This document shows positions 9,451 to 17,715 of a DNA stretch of 64,000 nt, one piece after another (the first letter of the stretch is position 1; every line of letters starts with the position of its first letter). Made by a program: the position numbers and the translations under genes. The notes below the pieces were generated by a model, which had not been told where the DNA came from, ran no database searches, and saw only the letters and a list, made by a program, of their open reading frames with translations. Location: assembly GCF_001937195.1 (NCBI RefSeq), contig NZ_MSDO01000020.1, forward strand, positions 142,975-206,974, written 5' to 3'. This stretch comes from Salinicola socius (GTDB lineage: Bacteria; Pseudomonadota; Gammaproteobacteria; Pseudomonadales; Halomonadaceae).

Positions 9451-10434
9451 TTAGCCATTATTCATATAATTTTCAAGTTCTTCAATCTCGGCTCTAGACA
9501 AACGAGATGATTTATCCCTAACCTTTAGCTCTCGGCTCCAATTAAAAGTGGGATTAGGTACGCGCCAATCATCTCCATATATAACTTGCAAATAATCCTC
9601 GGGGGATTTAGGAACATCTACTTCGTGACCGCTAATTATAGCTTTGACTGTCCCACCATAACAATCGTTTTTCAAATTCTTCTCTGTAGCGAAACCAAAC
9701 GCCGATCTCAACACACCATCTTCATCGAAGTACATGCGAACTAGGTCAACTTGCGCATCGCCATAGTCAGGATGGCTTATGTAGGTGCAAGAAGGTTTCA
9801 ACTGGAGCTTGTACCCATGATCCCATAAGTCTTTAGTAAAAACTTTAGATTCTTCTTTGGCCCCCAAACCAGAATTTGCTTTTGATATGAGCCCAATATC
9901 GAAGTCATGATCGTGCCCAATAAACTCTCCTTCCCGCACGGTGCCCAGCAGCGTCCCTGACATGACAAAAACATCAAGATCATATCTTTCTTTCAAAAAT
10001 TTTCTAACGCTATGGTAAAGGCTTACTACATTTTTTTGCCATTGGTAGTCTAACGTTTTAGATAACCTTAAATAGCCTTTTTGATTAAAAATGTAGCCAT
10101 TCTTAAGCTTTTTAAACAAGACCTTTGAGTCAGTAATCCTATCAAAACTGTGACTATAAGTGTAACCATGCCCTACAATGAAAATTTTTTCTCCACAATA
10201 TTCAAATGACAACTCATCCTCTGGCGACATATATCGCCAAACGCTTTTAAAACGTAATGAAAAAGATGCAATTTTGTCGTCAACCCCCGACCGATTAATC
10301 ACTTGGGTAGTTCTGAAACTCAAAATTTCTCTTCCATTGAAACATAATTTTATATATGCATAACTTTCAGCAAATGGCAGAGCTACCCACCCAGCAGCTT
10401 CATTTTCCGTCATTGATTCTACCAAACCAATCAT
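9451..10434 (-). CDS. LicD/fukutin-like phosphotransferase with N-terminal beta-rich module
   Basis: The protein has 327 residues, with GGGGGG just before the ATG. Residues about 1-105 form a beta-rich module opening with AAGWVALP and containing CFNGREIL. Residues about 120-327 are LicD-like: FVMSGTLLGTVREGEFIGHD followed by HDFDIG (the acidic nucleotidyltransferase-type motif), AQVDLVRMYF, and a C-terminal YLQVIYGDDWRVP box. LicD proteins move phosphocholine or similar phospho-polyols from a CDP carrier onto glycans. With a TagD-like CDP-glycerol synthase in the same locus, glycerol phosphate is a reasonable donor guess, but this is inference. AT-rich, like its neighbours. Confidence 0.7.
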   Translation of the reverse strand: MIGLVESMTENEAAGWVALPFAESYAYIKLCFNGREILSFRTTQVINRSGVDDKIASFSLRFKSVWRYMSPEDELSFEYCGEKIFIVGHGYTYSHSFDRITDSKVLFKKLKNGYIFNQKGYLRLSKTLDYQWQKNVVSLYHSVRKFLKERYDLDVFVMSGTLLGTVREGEFIGHDHDFDIGLISKANSGLGAKEESKVFTKDLWDHGYKLQLKPSCTYISHPDYGDAQVDLVRMYFDEDGVLRSAFGFATEKNLKNDCYGGTVKAIISGHEVDVPKSPEDYLQVIYGDDWRVPNPTFNWSRELKVRDKSSRLSRAEIEELENYMNNG

Positions 10435-10480
10435 ACCCCCCCCTTTTATTTGCCAAATCTTACAGAAACTAGAAAAGAGA

Positions 10481-13400
10481 TTAGTGAAGCGATTTTGTAA
10501 AAATTTCTAAATTTCTAAATATTATTTCCGACCCATTTTCTTCAGACATCGCACCAAAAAGGCGCTGGCCAATTTCTCCCGCGTGATGCTTTTCACTTCT
10601 ATAATCTTTCAAAGCTGCGTCTACACTAGCGATAAGAGATTGGCCCCCAAAAACGCGAGGACCGGGTAATTCGGTATCAAAGTCTATATGTGAGCCATGA
10701 AAAGTTAAATACTTCTCCACATCAAACTGGAAAAACAATACAGGCTTTTTGAGATAATAAAAATCCCACGCTACGCTAGAATAATCTGTTATCAACAGCT
10801 TTGCACGCATCAGCAAATCTCTCACCGACGCTTGTCCAAATTGAATTAAATTAACGTGATCACTCACCACTTCGAAATGTTTTAGCTGCTCTATGATTTT
10901 AGGATGCAGATAAAAGTTTAACTTTACTTTGTACCTATCAAGGACTTCTGCCAGCTTCAATGAGGAGAGAAGGCTCGTGTATTCTTTAAAGTACTCGGTA
11001 GCTCTAAACTCTTCATCCTCAAGGCCTTCCAGCCAGTTTCTCCAGGTTGGCATAAGGAAAATTTCATCAAATTTTTCAGATTGATCAACAAATGTATGCC
11101 AACGCGGGAATGGTGCTACAATCAACTCACTAGCCAAGTAACCGAAATTATCTCTGAGTATAACGTTCCTTTCAAATTCACAAGTAACGACAAATCGATC
11201 CGCCGCGCAGATATGGCTAGTTTTAGCGAGATTGATATCGTTTTTCTTCATAGCAGTAACCCCATGTTGAAGGAAAACATAGGGCTTGTTAAAGACCGCT
11301 TCGCGGAATGGACCAAATACCCGCCGCCACGCATATGCGTGCCCTCGAGTCTCCGATGAAATCATGAGCTCACAGGATAATAGCAAGAGCATGTGCTCTT
11401 TAGACATGAAATTGACAACGCGGTCTTTATATTCGGAAAGATTTTTTCGATCCGGCGAATCCTTATCAATTATATAATAGACATTGTCTCGCTTCTTGAC
11501 TATATCGAGGAAAAAGTAATAAGCATTATCTTGGGCAGTATTAGAAAACTTTTCAAATATCAGCCATACTTTCTTAGCTTTCAGGCTCTCCATATTATCT
11601 TTATATTCTTCTATAGCTTGCAACTCTAATTCTCTATACCTTGCATCATCAAATTGGTTATAGTGACGTTTGATAAACGAAACACTTTTTTGGCTAGCCG
11701 TCAGGTAAGGATATACAATGTACTGATCTTGCGAAAAAGAGAACGTCAACGGGTACTCTCTTAACTTGTCCTTGACGTCTTCGATGACTGTATTGGTCTT
11801 TCTCTTGACATCGTATCGGCACCCATTTTCGGCGAATAGCGTCATTGATATACTATAGTCGTGATAGAGAAACGCCAATTCTATATCACGCAAGTCAACA
11901 TCAAAGCTATAATAGACTTCATTTTTAGACTGATAATGTATGGTTGGTAAAAAATTAAAATTAGTAGCCGCTTCAGCATAAGCTTCCCGCTGATCGATGA
12001 CTAGTGAATGGACATCTACCGCTAAGACCGGATGTTTAAAAGACAGCTTGAACCAGAACCGATAGACACCCTGCGCGTAAGCTAAATCCGACAACACCAC
12101 ATTAACTTCTTTTTTGTGTATTGTCGATAAAAGCAAATCATCATTAATCGTGTCAAAAACTGATAGAGCCTTTTCCGTTTGGCCACTCGAATATAGTGAG
12201 TAGGCTAGTCTTTGATACCAACCAGCTGATTTGGTGGATTTTCTATCAATCGCTTTCTGATAGACATCAACCGCTGCACCCCATTGCTCTGCCTTTTCAT
12301 ATATTTTTCCGAGGGAATACCAAGAAGATGCTTCATCGGGATGCTTACGTGATTCCTCCTCAAGCAAATGCACAGCGGAAGCACTCACGGACTTTTTATA
12401 AGCCCTCAGTGAGCCATCAACCAACTCACCGTGAAGATCGATACCCGGCTTTTCCTGGGTCGAAATATGCGTTTCGATGGCTTCTTGATATCTACCGACT
12501 TTCTTTAAAACACTACCTAACCTGTGGCGCCATTGCGCTGGCGGTTTTGAGTGCATCAAAATGGCATAGCGATAAGCGTCGATTGCAGAGTCCCACTTCT
12601 CTTGCATTTCGAGTACGTAAGCTAGCTTATAATGCCATTTTGGCAGCCCACCAGAAATGGCTAATCCAATTTGATAATGACGAGCAGCTTCTTCCCACTG
12701 ATTACAGTGATCGTAAGCCAGACCAGCACAATAATGTAGCTCTCCGTCCGTAGGATGATTTAGAAGCTGATCGAGATAAGCGTCCCTAGCCGCTTTCCAT
12801 AGCGCGCGCTGCTGATGAAATACACCAACCCCGTATCGCTTCGCATCTAATGCATCATCCAGAGCGATTGCTTTATCGTAATAAAAATTTTGGCCATTGT
12901 CATCTTGCGACTTTACGCCAGTGCATTGCAATAAGTACCCAGCTCGATAATACCAATCGGCTGATGATGTTATCCCTTGCGAGTCATTGATATGGATAGC
13001 TTTTTCGAAATATCTAAATGCAGCTTCCCGTGCATCTTTTACTTCGCTTATCTCACCCAATCGAAAATATAAATCCGCCGAACTATCATCTCGAGACACA
13101 AGAACTTCCAACTGTTCCTGTTCCTGCCACCACTTCCCTTGCTTCTTCAGCAAGTTGACCAACTGTTTACGAAGTTCAATATCATTTTCCGGGTACTCAG
13201 CCAGATGAGACCGGAGTAGCTTTTCTTTTTCCCAGCTTGGCTTTTTTGAGCTGCTTACAGCGTTATTCAACGCCTGTGATAGTTGGACGCTCCACTGAGA
13301 CTGTGTGGGATTTTTTTCCAGCGCCAGGGCAATGTGGTTATAAGCCAGATCATATTTTTTTTGCCGAAACTCACTCATACCCAGTTTGAAGTATGATGGG

Positions 13401-13558
13401 GCATGGTCTGGCTTTTCATCAATAGCCACAAGAAAGAGCTTTTCCGCTGCGAGCCATTTTTTATTACGAAACTGGACTAAACCCGAGTTATATGCGCTCG
13501 GATTTCTACTGCGCATGATATTGAGGGCACTGAAAACTTTAGCAATCACTTCTCTCAC
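10481..13558 (-). CDS. TPR-repeat protein fused to a TagF-like CDP-glycerol glycerophosphotransferase
   Basis: The protein has 1025 residues, starting at GTG behind AGGGATG. Residues about 20-490 hold many tetratricopeptide-like repeats (for example PSYFKLGMSEFRQKKYDLAY, WHYKLAYVLEMQEKWDSAI, SSWYSLGKIYEKAEQWGAAV). A beta-rich linker follows. Residues about 640-1010 are a CDP-glycerol glycerophosphotransferase domain: VWLIFEKFS, FLQHGVTAM near 760, MPTWRNW near 836, FYLHPK, and TDYSSVAWDFYYLKKPVLFF near 920. The family polymerises or primes glycerol- or ribitol-phosphate from CDP donors, as in Gram-positive teichoic acids and some Pasteurellaceae and Neisseria capsules. With tagD four genes upstream it is the best candidate polymerase of this capsule. 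Strongly AT-rich. Confidence 0.8.
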   Translation of the reverse strand: MREVIAKVFSALNIMRSRNPSAYNSGLVQFRNKKWLAAEKLFLVAIDEKPDHAPSYFKLGMSEFRQKKYDLAYNHIALALEKNPTQSQWSVQLSQALNNAVSSSKKPSWEKEKLLRSHLAEYPENDIELRKQLVNLLKKQGKWWQEQEQLEVLVSRDDSSADLYFRLGEISEVKDAREAAFRYFEKAIHINDSQGITSSADWYYRAGYLLQCTGVKSQDDNGQNFYYDKAIALDDALDAKRYGVGVFHQQRALWKAARDAYLDQLLNHPTDGELHYCAGLAYDHCNQWEEAARHYQIGLAISGGLPKWHYKLAYVLEMQEKWDSAIDAYRYAILMHSKPPAQWRHRLGSVLKKVGRYQEAIETHISTQEKPGIDLHGELVDGSLRAYKKSVSASAVHLLEEESRKHPDEASSWYSLGKIYEKAEQWGAAVDVYQKAIDRKSTKSAGWYQRLAYSLYSSGQTEKALSVFDTINDDLLLSTIHKKEVNVVLSDLAYAQGVYRFWFKLSFKHPVLAVDVHSLVIDQREAYAEAATNFNFLPTIHYQSKNEVYYSFDVDLRDIELAFLYHDYSISMTLFAENGCRYDVKRKTNTVIEDVKDKLREYPLTFSFSQDQYIVYPYLTASQKSVSFIKRHYNQFDDARYRELELQAIEEYKDNMESLKAKKVWLIFEKFSNTAQDNAYYFFLDIVKKRDNVYYIIDKDSPDRKNLSEYKDRVVNFMSKEHMLLLLSCELMISSETRGHAYAWRRVFGPFREAVFNKPYVFLQHGVTAMKKNDINLAKTSHICAADRFVVTCEFERNVILRDNFGYLASELIVAPFPRWHTFVDQSEKFDEIFLMPTWRNWLEGLEDEEFRATEYFKEYTSLLSSLKLAEVLDRYKVKLNFYLHPKIIEQLKHFEVVSDHVNLIQFGQASVRDLLMRAKLLITDYSSVAWDFYYLKKPVLFFQFDVEKYLTFHGSHIDFDTELPGPRVFGGQSLIASVDAALKDYRSEKHHAGEIGQRLFGAMSEENGSEIIFRNLEIFTKSLH

Positions 13559-13602
13559 CTGAACATCCCTGTTCTATACCAGTTGAATTCGAGGAAATAA
13601 AA

Positions 13603-14865
13603 TCAATAGTTCAAAAGCTGGCGATATCTTGCTGCACGGATTTCGTGGCCTGCACGATGTGACGAGATACACTGGGATGTATAAAAGAGCGACATATTCA
13701 CATCATCCGTTACTTCTATATTTGGCGTGTCTAAAAATGTTTCGAACTCAATAACGGGAGTACGCCAATCACCGTAATTTTCGGTCAAGTAAAGGTCGTG
13801 GTTTTGTGGCACCCAATATTCGCTGCCGAGAAACTGGGTCGTCTGTAGCTCGAAGGGGGTGTTCCACCATCGGCACTTGATACCACCATGATAGAGTTTT
13901 CCATTCTCTTCATAATGCCGAAACAGATCGATCTTCACGCCGTTGGGGTGCATGACGTATAGCGTGTTCTCGCTGACGATTTCCTGCAGTTTGAAGCGGC
14001 TGGAGTGCTTGATCGCCTGACGGAGCGACTTCATGGTGACTTCCGGCATCAGGCCGACGTCGATATCCGTGTCGTGCCCGAGGATCGTACCTTCACGAAC
14101 GCAACCTAGTAGCGTGCCGCTGACCAGGAAAAAGTCGATATCGTACTTCGCTAGATCTTCCTTGAGCTGAGCCAAAGCCAGACCGGCCTTCTCTTGCCAG
14201 CGACTTTTCTGTGCGTCACTTCGCGTTGGCGGCGTCTTGGGTTGCCCAGCGGGCACCAGCTCGACCTGGTGCATCAGAAGTTTCGCTTCGGCGATGGCGC
14301 GCTCACCGAGCTGCAGGTCCCTCAGCAGCAGAATGTAATGGTTCCGTGAGCGCAGCCATCCTGGGTCGCCGGGCGAAAAGCGAATCATCACGCTCTCATA
14401 GGCTTCCGGGCATTTGGCGCCGAGAGAAGCCAGGCGCCAGGCGCGGAAATAGCGTGCGGAATTATCATTGAAAGGTATCGCCTTGAGCATGATCAGGGCA
14501 GATTCGAAGCGGCCCTGGAAGCGGAGCGATTCCTGATGAAGATAAAACGCCTCACGAAACGTACTGGTATTGGGTCCAGCCCCCTGCATGACATTAAGCG
14601 CGTAGCGTTCCGCATCTGCATATCGCTTCGTGAATAGCGCCAATGTCGCGGAGAAAACGGACTTATTGGGCAGCGTATCTGGAATAGTGGCGAGACATTC
14701 TTCCGTTGCTTCTATTTCCGCCCGTTTGAAATGCGTCTTCGCATCTTTCAGTCTCGCATTGTACTTCTCGAGATCGGGGTGTTGTCGCTTGAGTCTTGCA
14801 TCCTCGAAGTAGAGTCGCGGTTTGGTAACCAGCTTTCTCAGTTTTCGGTAAGTCTTGGAATCCAT
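13603..14865 (-). CDS. LicD-like phosphotransferase with N-terminal helical repeats (copy 2)
   Basis: The protein has 420 residues; the ATG has AAGGAA upstream. Residues about 1-220 are helical and TPR-like (TEECLATIPDTLPN, SVFSATLALFTKRYADAERYALNV, FESALIMLKAIPF). Residues about 235-420 are LicD-like: FLVSGTLLGCVREGTILGHD then TDIDVGLM, a GVKIDLFRHY strand, WWNTPFEL, FLGSEYWVP and YLTENYGDWRTP. It is clearly a paralogue of the next gene upstream. The TDID acidic pair is the expected metal-binding centre. Its role is probably transfer of a phospho-alcohol onto the capsule glycan. It starts eight bases after the upstream gene's stop, so the two are co-translated. Confidence 0.72.
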   Translation of the reverse strand: MDSKTYRKLRKLVTKPRLYFEDARLKRQHPDLEKYNARLKDAKTHFKRAEIEATEECLATIPDTLPNKSVFSATLALFTKRYADAERYALNVMQGAGPNTSTFREAFYLHQESLRFQGRFESALIMLKAIPFNDNSARYFRAWRLASLGAKCPEAYESVMIRFSPGDPGWLRSRNHYILLLRDLQLGERAIAEAKLLMHQVELVPAGQPKTPPTRSDAQKSRWQEKAGLALAQLKEDLAKYDIDFFLVSGTLLGCVREGTILGHDTDIDVGLMPEVTMKSLRQAIKHSSRFKLQEIVSENTLYVMHPNGVKIDLFRHYEENGKLYHGGIKCRWWNTPFELQTTQFLGSEYWVPQNHDLYLTENYGDWRTPVIEFETFLDTPNIEVTDDVNMSLFYTSQCISSHRAGHEIRAARYRQLLNY

Positions 14866-14873
14866 GAATTTCC

Positions 14874-16163
14874 TTAGCGCGAACTTTGGCGAGACGTCGG
14901 CAGCGGGTCCGGCTCGTTCAACGTCACCAGCAACTTACGGTATCGAGTCATCGATTCGTCATCGCCCTGCAACAAAGCGCCGTTAAGCTTCTTGTAGGCG
15001 TGAACGACTAGCTCGTCCTGCGAGCGGATTTCGGCGTTGGGCGTATCCAGGGTGGAATCGAAGTTCACGATCGGCGTGCGCCAATCGCCGTAGTTCTCTT
15101 CCAGGTATCTTTCCGGTGCTTCCGGTATCCAGAAACGTTCACCCAGGAACAGCGTCTCGGTTAGCCCAAACGGGGAGTTGTACCATCGCGCCTTGGTACC
15201 ACCGTGCCAGACGGCATCGTTTTCCGAGTAATGGAGAAAGACATCGATGGCGATTCCGTTCAGATGCTTCACCCGCAGGCAATCGCCAGCGCGACGAGGC
15301 AACAGATGAAAATGCCCGGAAGCCGCCAATACCTTGGACACGATCTGCTCGTCCGTATCGCTCATCAACCCGATATCGATGTCGTTGTCATGCGCCAGCA
15401 GCTTGCCTTCCCGCACGCAGCCCAGCAGCGTACCACTGACGAGAAACGGCTTCATGCCATTGGCGCGAAGCACACGATTGATATCCTTCAACGCCACGGC
15501 GGCACCGCCGGTGCGAAACGCATTGGCAACCGTGGTGTTGGTACGACTGGGCGTAGGCCGCCTGGATGTGTGTGCTATCACCTCTCGCCAAAGCTCGAAG
15601 GCCTTGGCGTACTCGCTGGCGCGCTGATAACCGGCGGCCAGATACTGCGCGATGGCCGGATGAAATGGTGGTACTGAGTCGGAAGCCGAAGCACGGCGGT
15701 AATTGTCGCGCAAGCGCGCCAACGCTTCGCTGGAATCCACCAGTTGCGCCATGTAGAGCCAGGTCTTGGGCCGTCGGGTTCGGGGCACCAGGATTTCGAG
15801 CTGCGCCCAGGCTTCAGCCAGCTGCCCCTGAACGCGGGCGATATCCGCCGCAAGATAACGGGCATTGGTATCGTAGGGGCGAATCTCCTGTATCTGCGCC
15901 AGCCAGCGGCGGCTCTCTGAGTAGTCTCCACGGTAGTAATGGCTTAACGCGAGATAAAACAGCGCTTTTTCCTGCCTGCCGTTCCACAGGTTCACGCGTC
16001 CACGACGGTTCAACTGCTGGTGACACAGCTCACTCAGTTGGTCGTGATTTCCCTGGCGCAGCAACAGCGCGCGACTGGGCGGTCGCCACTTGTCGATCAA
16101 GCGCACGGGCTCGTCGATCAATTTCAATTGATCGGCTCTGGTTCGAAATGCGGTATTGATCAT
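14874..16163 (-). CDS. LicD-like phosphotransferase with N-terminal helical repeats (copy 1)
   Basis: The protein has 429 residues; the ATG has GAGGCG upstream. The N-terminal 220 residues are repeat-like helices (LFYLALSHYYRGDYSESRRWLAQIQEI, NARYLAADIARVQGQLAEAWAQLEIL). The catalytic part starts near residue 235 with FLVSGTLLGCVREGKLLAHD then NDIDIGLM, followed by IAIDVFLHY, WYNSPFGLTETLFLGERFW and YLEENYGDWRTP. It matches the next gene downstream almost box for box. GC content is normal here, unlike the third LicD-like gene at 9451. LicD/fukutin family members act in the cytoplasm or membrane and use CDP-linked alcohols. The substrate is inferred only from the nearby tagD. Confidence 0.72.
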   Translation of the reverse strand: MINTAFRTRADQLKLIDEPVRLIDKWRPPSRALLLRQGNHDQLSELCHQQLNRRGRVNLWNGRQEKALFYLALSHYYRGDYSESRRWLAQIQEIRPYDTNARYLAADIARVQGQLAEAWAQLEILVPRTRRPKTWLYMAQLVDSSEALARLRDNYRRASASDSVPPFHPAIAQYLAAGYQRASEYAKAFELWREVIAHTSRRPTPSRTNTTVANAFRTGGAAVALKDINRVLRANGMKPFLVSGTLLGCVREGKLLAHDNDIDIGLMSDTDEQIVSKVLAASGHFHLLPRRAGDCLRVKHLNGIAIDVFLHYSENDAVWHGGTKARWYNSPFGLTETLFLGERFWIPEAPERYLEENYGDWRTPIVNFDSTLDTPNAEIRSQDELVVHAYKKLNGALLQGDDESMTRYRKLLVTLNEPDPLPTSRQSSR

Positions 16164-16199
16164 GGAAAACGCCTCACGAGCCTGATTTGTGCAGGCGAG

Positions 16200-16661
16200 T
16201 TACGACAGATCCCGGCGCAGCATTTCCAGCACTTCAAAAGCTTGGGATAGGTCTTTCTGCGAAATCGACAAGAACCGCTTCAATGACCGTTTGAGATCCG
16301 TCGTCGAGATACTATCGGTTCGATCAAGATAGACGACTTCGCAAAGATCGCTCAGGAAGTCGAACTTCCCTTCCCAGTCCTTACCGATGGCGAAGGTGTC
16401 GACCTGATATTCCTTCACGTCGGATAACTTCTGCTCCCAGCTTTTTTCCGGGATGACGAGATCGACGTATTGAATGGCACTGACGATATCGGCCCGCTGT
16501 TCATAGGGGATCAAGACCTTCTTACCCTTGCCGATATTGAACTCGTCGGTAGAAACACCGACGATCACTCGATCCGCCATCTCATTGAGCCGGCGGAGCA
16601 AGTTAAGGTGGCCGACGTGAAACATATCGAAGGTGCCATACGTAATAATCGTCTTAGCCAT
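16200..16661 (-). CDS. tagD: Glycerol-3-phosphate cytidylyltransferase (TagD-like)
   Basis: The protein has 153 residues. The family signature GTFDMFHVGHLNLLRRL (HxGH nucleotide-binding box) is at residues 9-25, with VGVSTDEFNIGKGKK and YEQRADIVSAIQYVDLVIPE next and the C-terminal STTDLK box (RTDSISTTDLK, in place of the RTxGISTT form of TagD). It makes CDP-glycerol from CTP and glycerol-3-phosphate in the cytoplasm. FAIGKDWEGKFDFL fits the glycerol-3-phosphate type better than the ethanolamine or FAD-synthase types. Its ATG directly abuts the Stealth gene stop, with AAGGCAAG as ribosome site. It implies glycerol phosphate in the capsule and a donor for the TagF-like and possibly the LicD-like enzymes. 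Confidence 0.85.
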   Translation of the reverse strand: MAKTIITYGTFDMFHVGHLNLLRRLNEMADRVIVGVSTDEFNIGKGKKVLIPYEQRADIVSAIQYVDLVIPEKSWEQKLSDVKEYQVDTFAIGKDWEGKFDFLSDLCEVVYLDRTDSISTTDLKRSLKRFLSISQKDLSQAFEVLEMLRRDLS

Positions 16662-17654
16662 TTAACTTGCCTTGTGAGTCATTGATTTGATTCTCTGGAA
16701 CAGTGAGGGCGCCGTGACCTTCTGCAACTTCTTCAAGGCGTCCGGCACTTTCTCGACGACGGCTTCCGAGTAGTTGAGGCAACCCAGTTTTTTATCCTTC
16801 CGGCTCAACACGTTGAGCTTGTGGCGTATGGCTTCGGGCTCTGCATCGCGACAAAAGGCGACGGAGAAATGCACCCAATCGTTGCCGTCGCGTTTGCGTT
16901 TGGCGAGTTTTTGGGCGAAAGCCAAATGGTTATGGACAGAAATTGGCCAGAACTGCCTGCGGTTGCGGAAGCGGTGGGAAGCGTTCTTGATGAAGGCTTC
17001 CCGATTGGCTTCATAGGCGTTGGCCATGATGCTTTTTCGCATCGGGTGTGCAACGTGAATCGCCTTGAAGAACTTGTCATCCTTGAATGGGCTGAACTCC
17101 GCACCCTGGCGGTTGTTCAGTGAGTGGAAGGAGAGTTTTTCAACCTCGTTCCAACCCAACCAACGTCCTCTCAACAGCGCCTTTTTCCTTCGGAAAAAAT
17201 CATCTGGAGAGACGCTGCCGCACAGAAAGATATCGTCGTTCATGTAGATGAACTTTTCGGCCAGACCTTCGATACGCCACAGAAACGTCTCGATCGCCAG
17301 GGAATTGAACGTTGGCAGTAGATCCTCATGCCCACGAAAAATTTCGCTATGGTCGACGATGCGTATCTTGTCTTTCAAAGGTTCGATGGGTGCCGGCATG
17401 TCTTTCACGCACGCCGGGGTTTGCCCGTCCGTGACGACATAGACCCGGTTCACCCAGGGCATGTGCGTGGCGATAGACTGCAGGCAAAACCGGATCTCGC
17501 CGTTGTCGCTGAACCGGCGCGCCTTGCTGGCGATCGTCGGTACTCGCCCGGCCTGCTCTAAATAGCGGTTACGCTTTTCCTGCATCACGGGGTCGGATCC
17601 ATCCACCCACGTGATCACCACATCGACAGGGTCCTGCTTCACGGTACTGTTCAA
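16662..17654 (-). CDS. Stealth-family capsule sugar-phosphate transferase
   Basis: The protein has 330 residues, starting at TTG with GGTGAG four bases upstream. The four Stealth regions are recognisable: VDVVITWVDGSDP at the N-terminus (CR1), FSDNGEIRFCLQSIATHMPWV with YVVTDGQTP and FIYMNDDIFLCG (CR2), HVAHPMRKSIM (CR3 region) and a C-terminal lysine-rich end. Stealth proteins transfer hexose-1-phosphate (or hexosamine-1-phosphate) units to build phosphodiester-linked capsules, as in Neisseria meningitidis serogroups A and X. With TagD and TagF-like enzymes nearby, the repeat unit is probably a sugar and glycerol joined through phosphate. It follows kpsE by 61 bases. Confidence 0.85.
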   Translation of the reverse strand: MNSTVKQDPVDVVITWVDGSDPVMQEKRNRYLEQAGRVPTIASKARRFSDNGEIRFCLQSIATHMPWVNRVYVVTDGQTPACVKDMPAPIEPLKDKIRIVDHSEIFRGHEDLLPTFNSLAIETFLWRIEGLAEKFIYMNDDIFLCGSVSPDDFFRRKKALLRGRWLGWNEVEKLSFHSLNNRQGAEFSPFKDDKFFKAIHVAHPMRKSIMANAYEANREAFIKNASHRFRNRRQFWPISVHNHLAFAQKLAKRKRDGNDWVHFSVAFCRDAEPEAIRHKLNVLSRKDKKLGCLNYSEAVVEKVPDALKKLQKVTAPSLFQRIKSMTHKAS

Positions 17655-17715
17655 GCTGACTCACCATTCATCCATGTTTCATAACGCTACCGTCCTGCCA
17701 CTAGCGACGGTCGTC

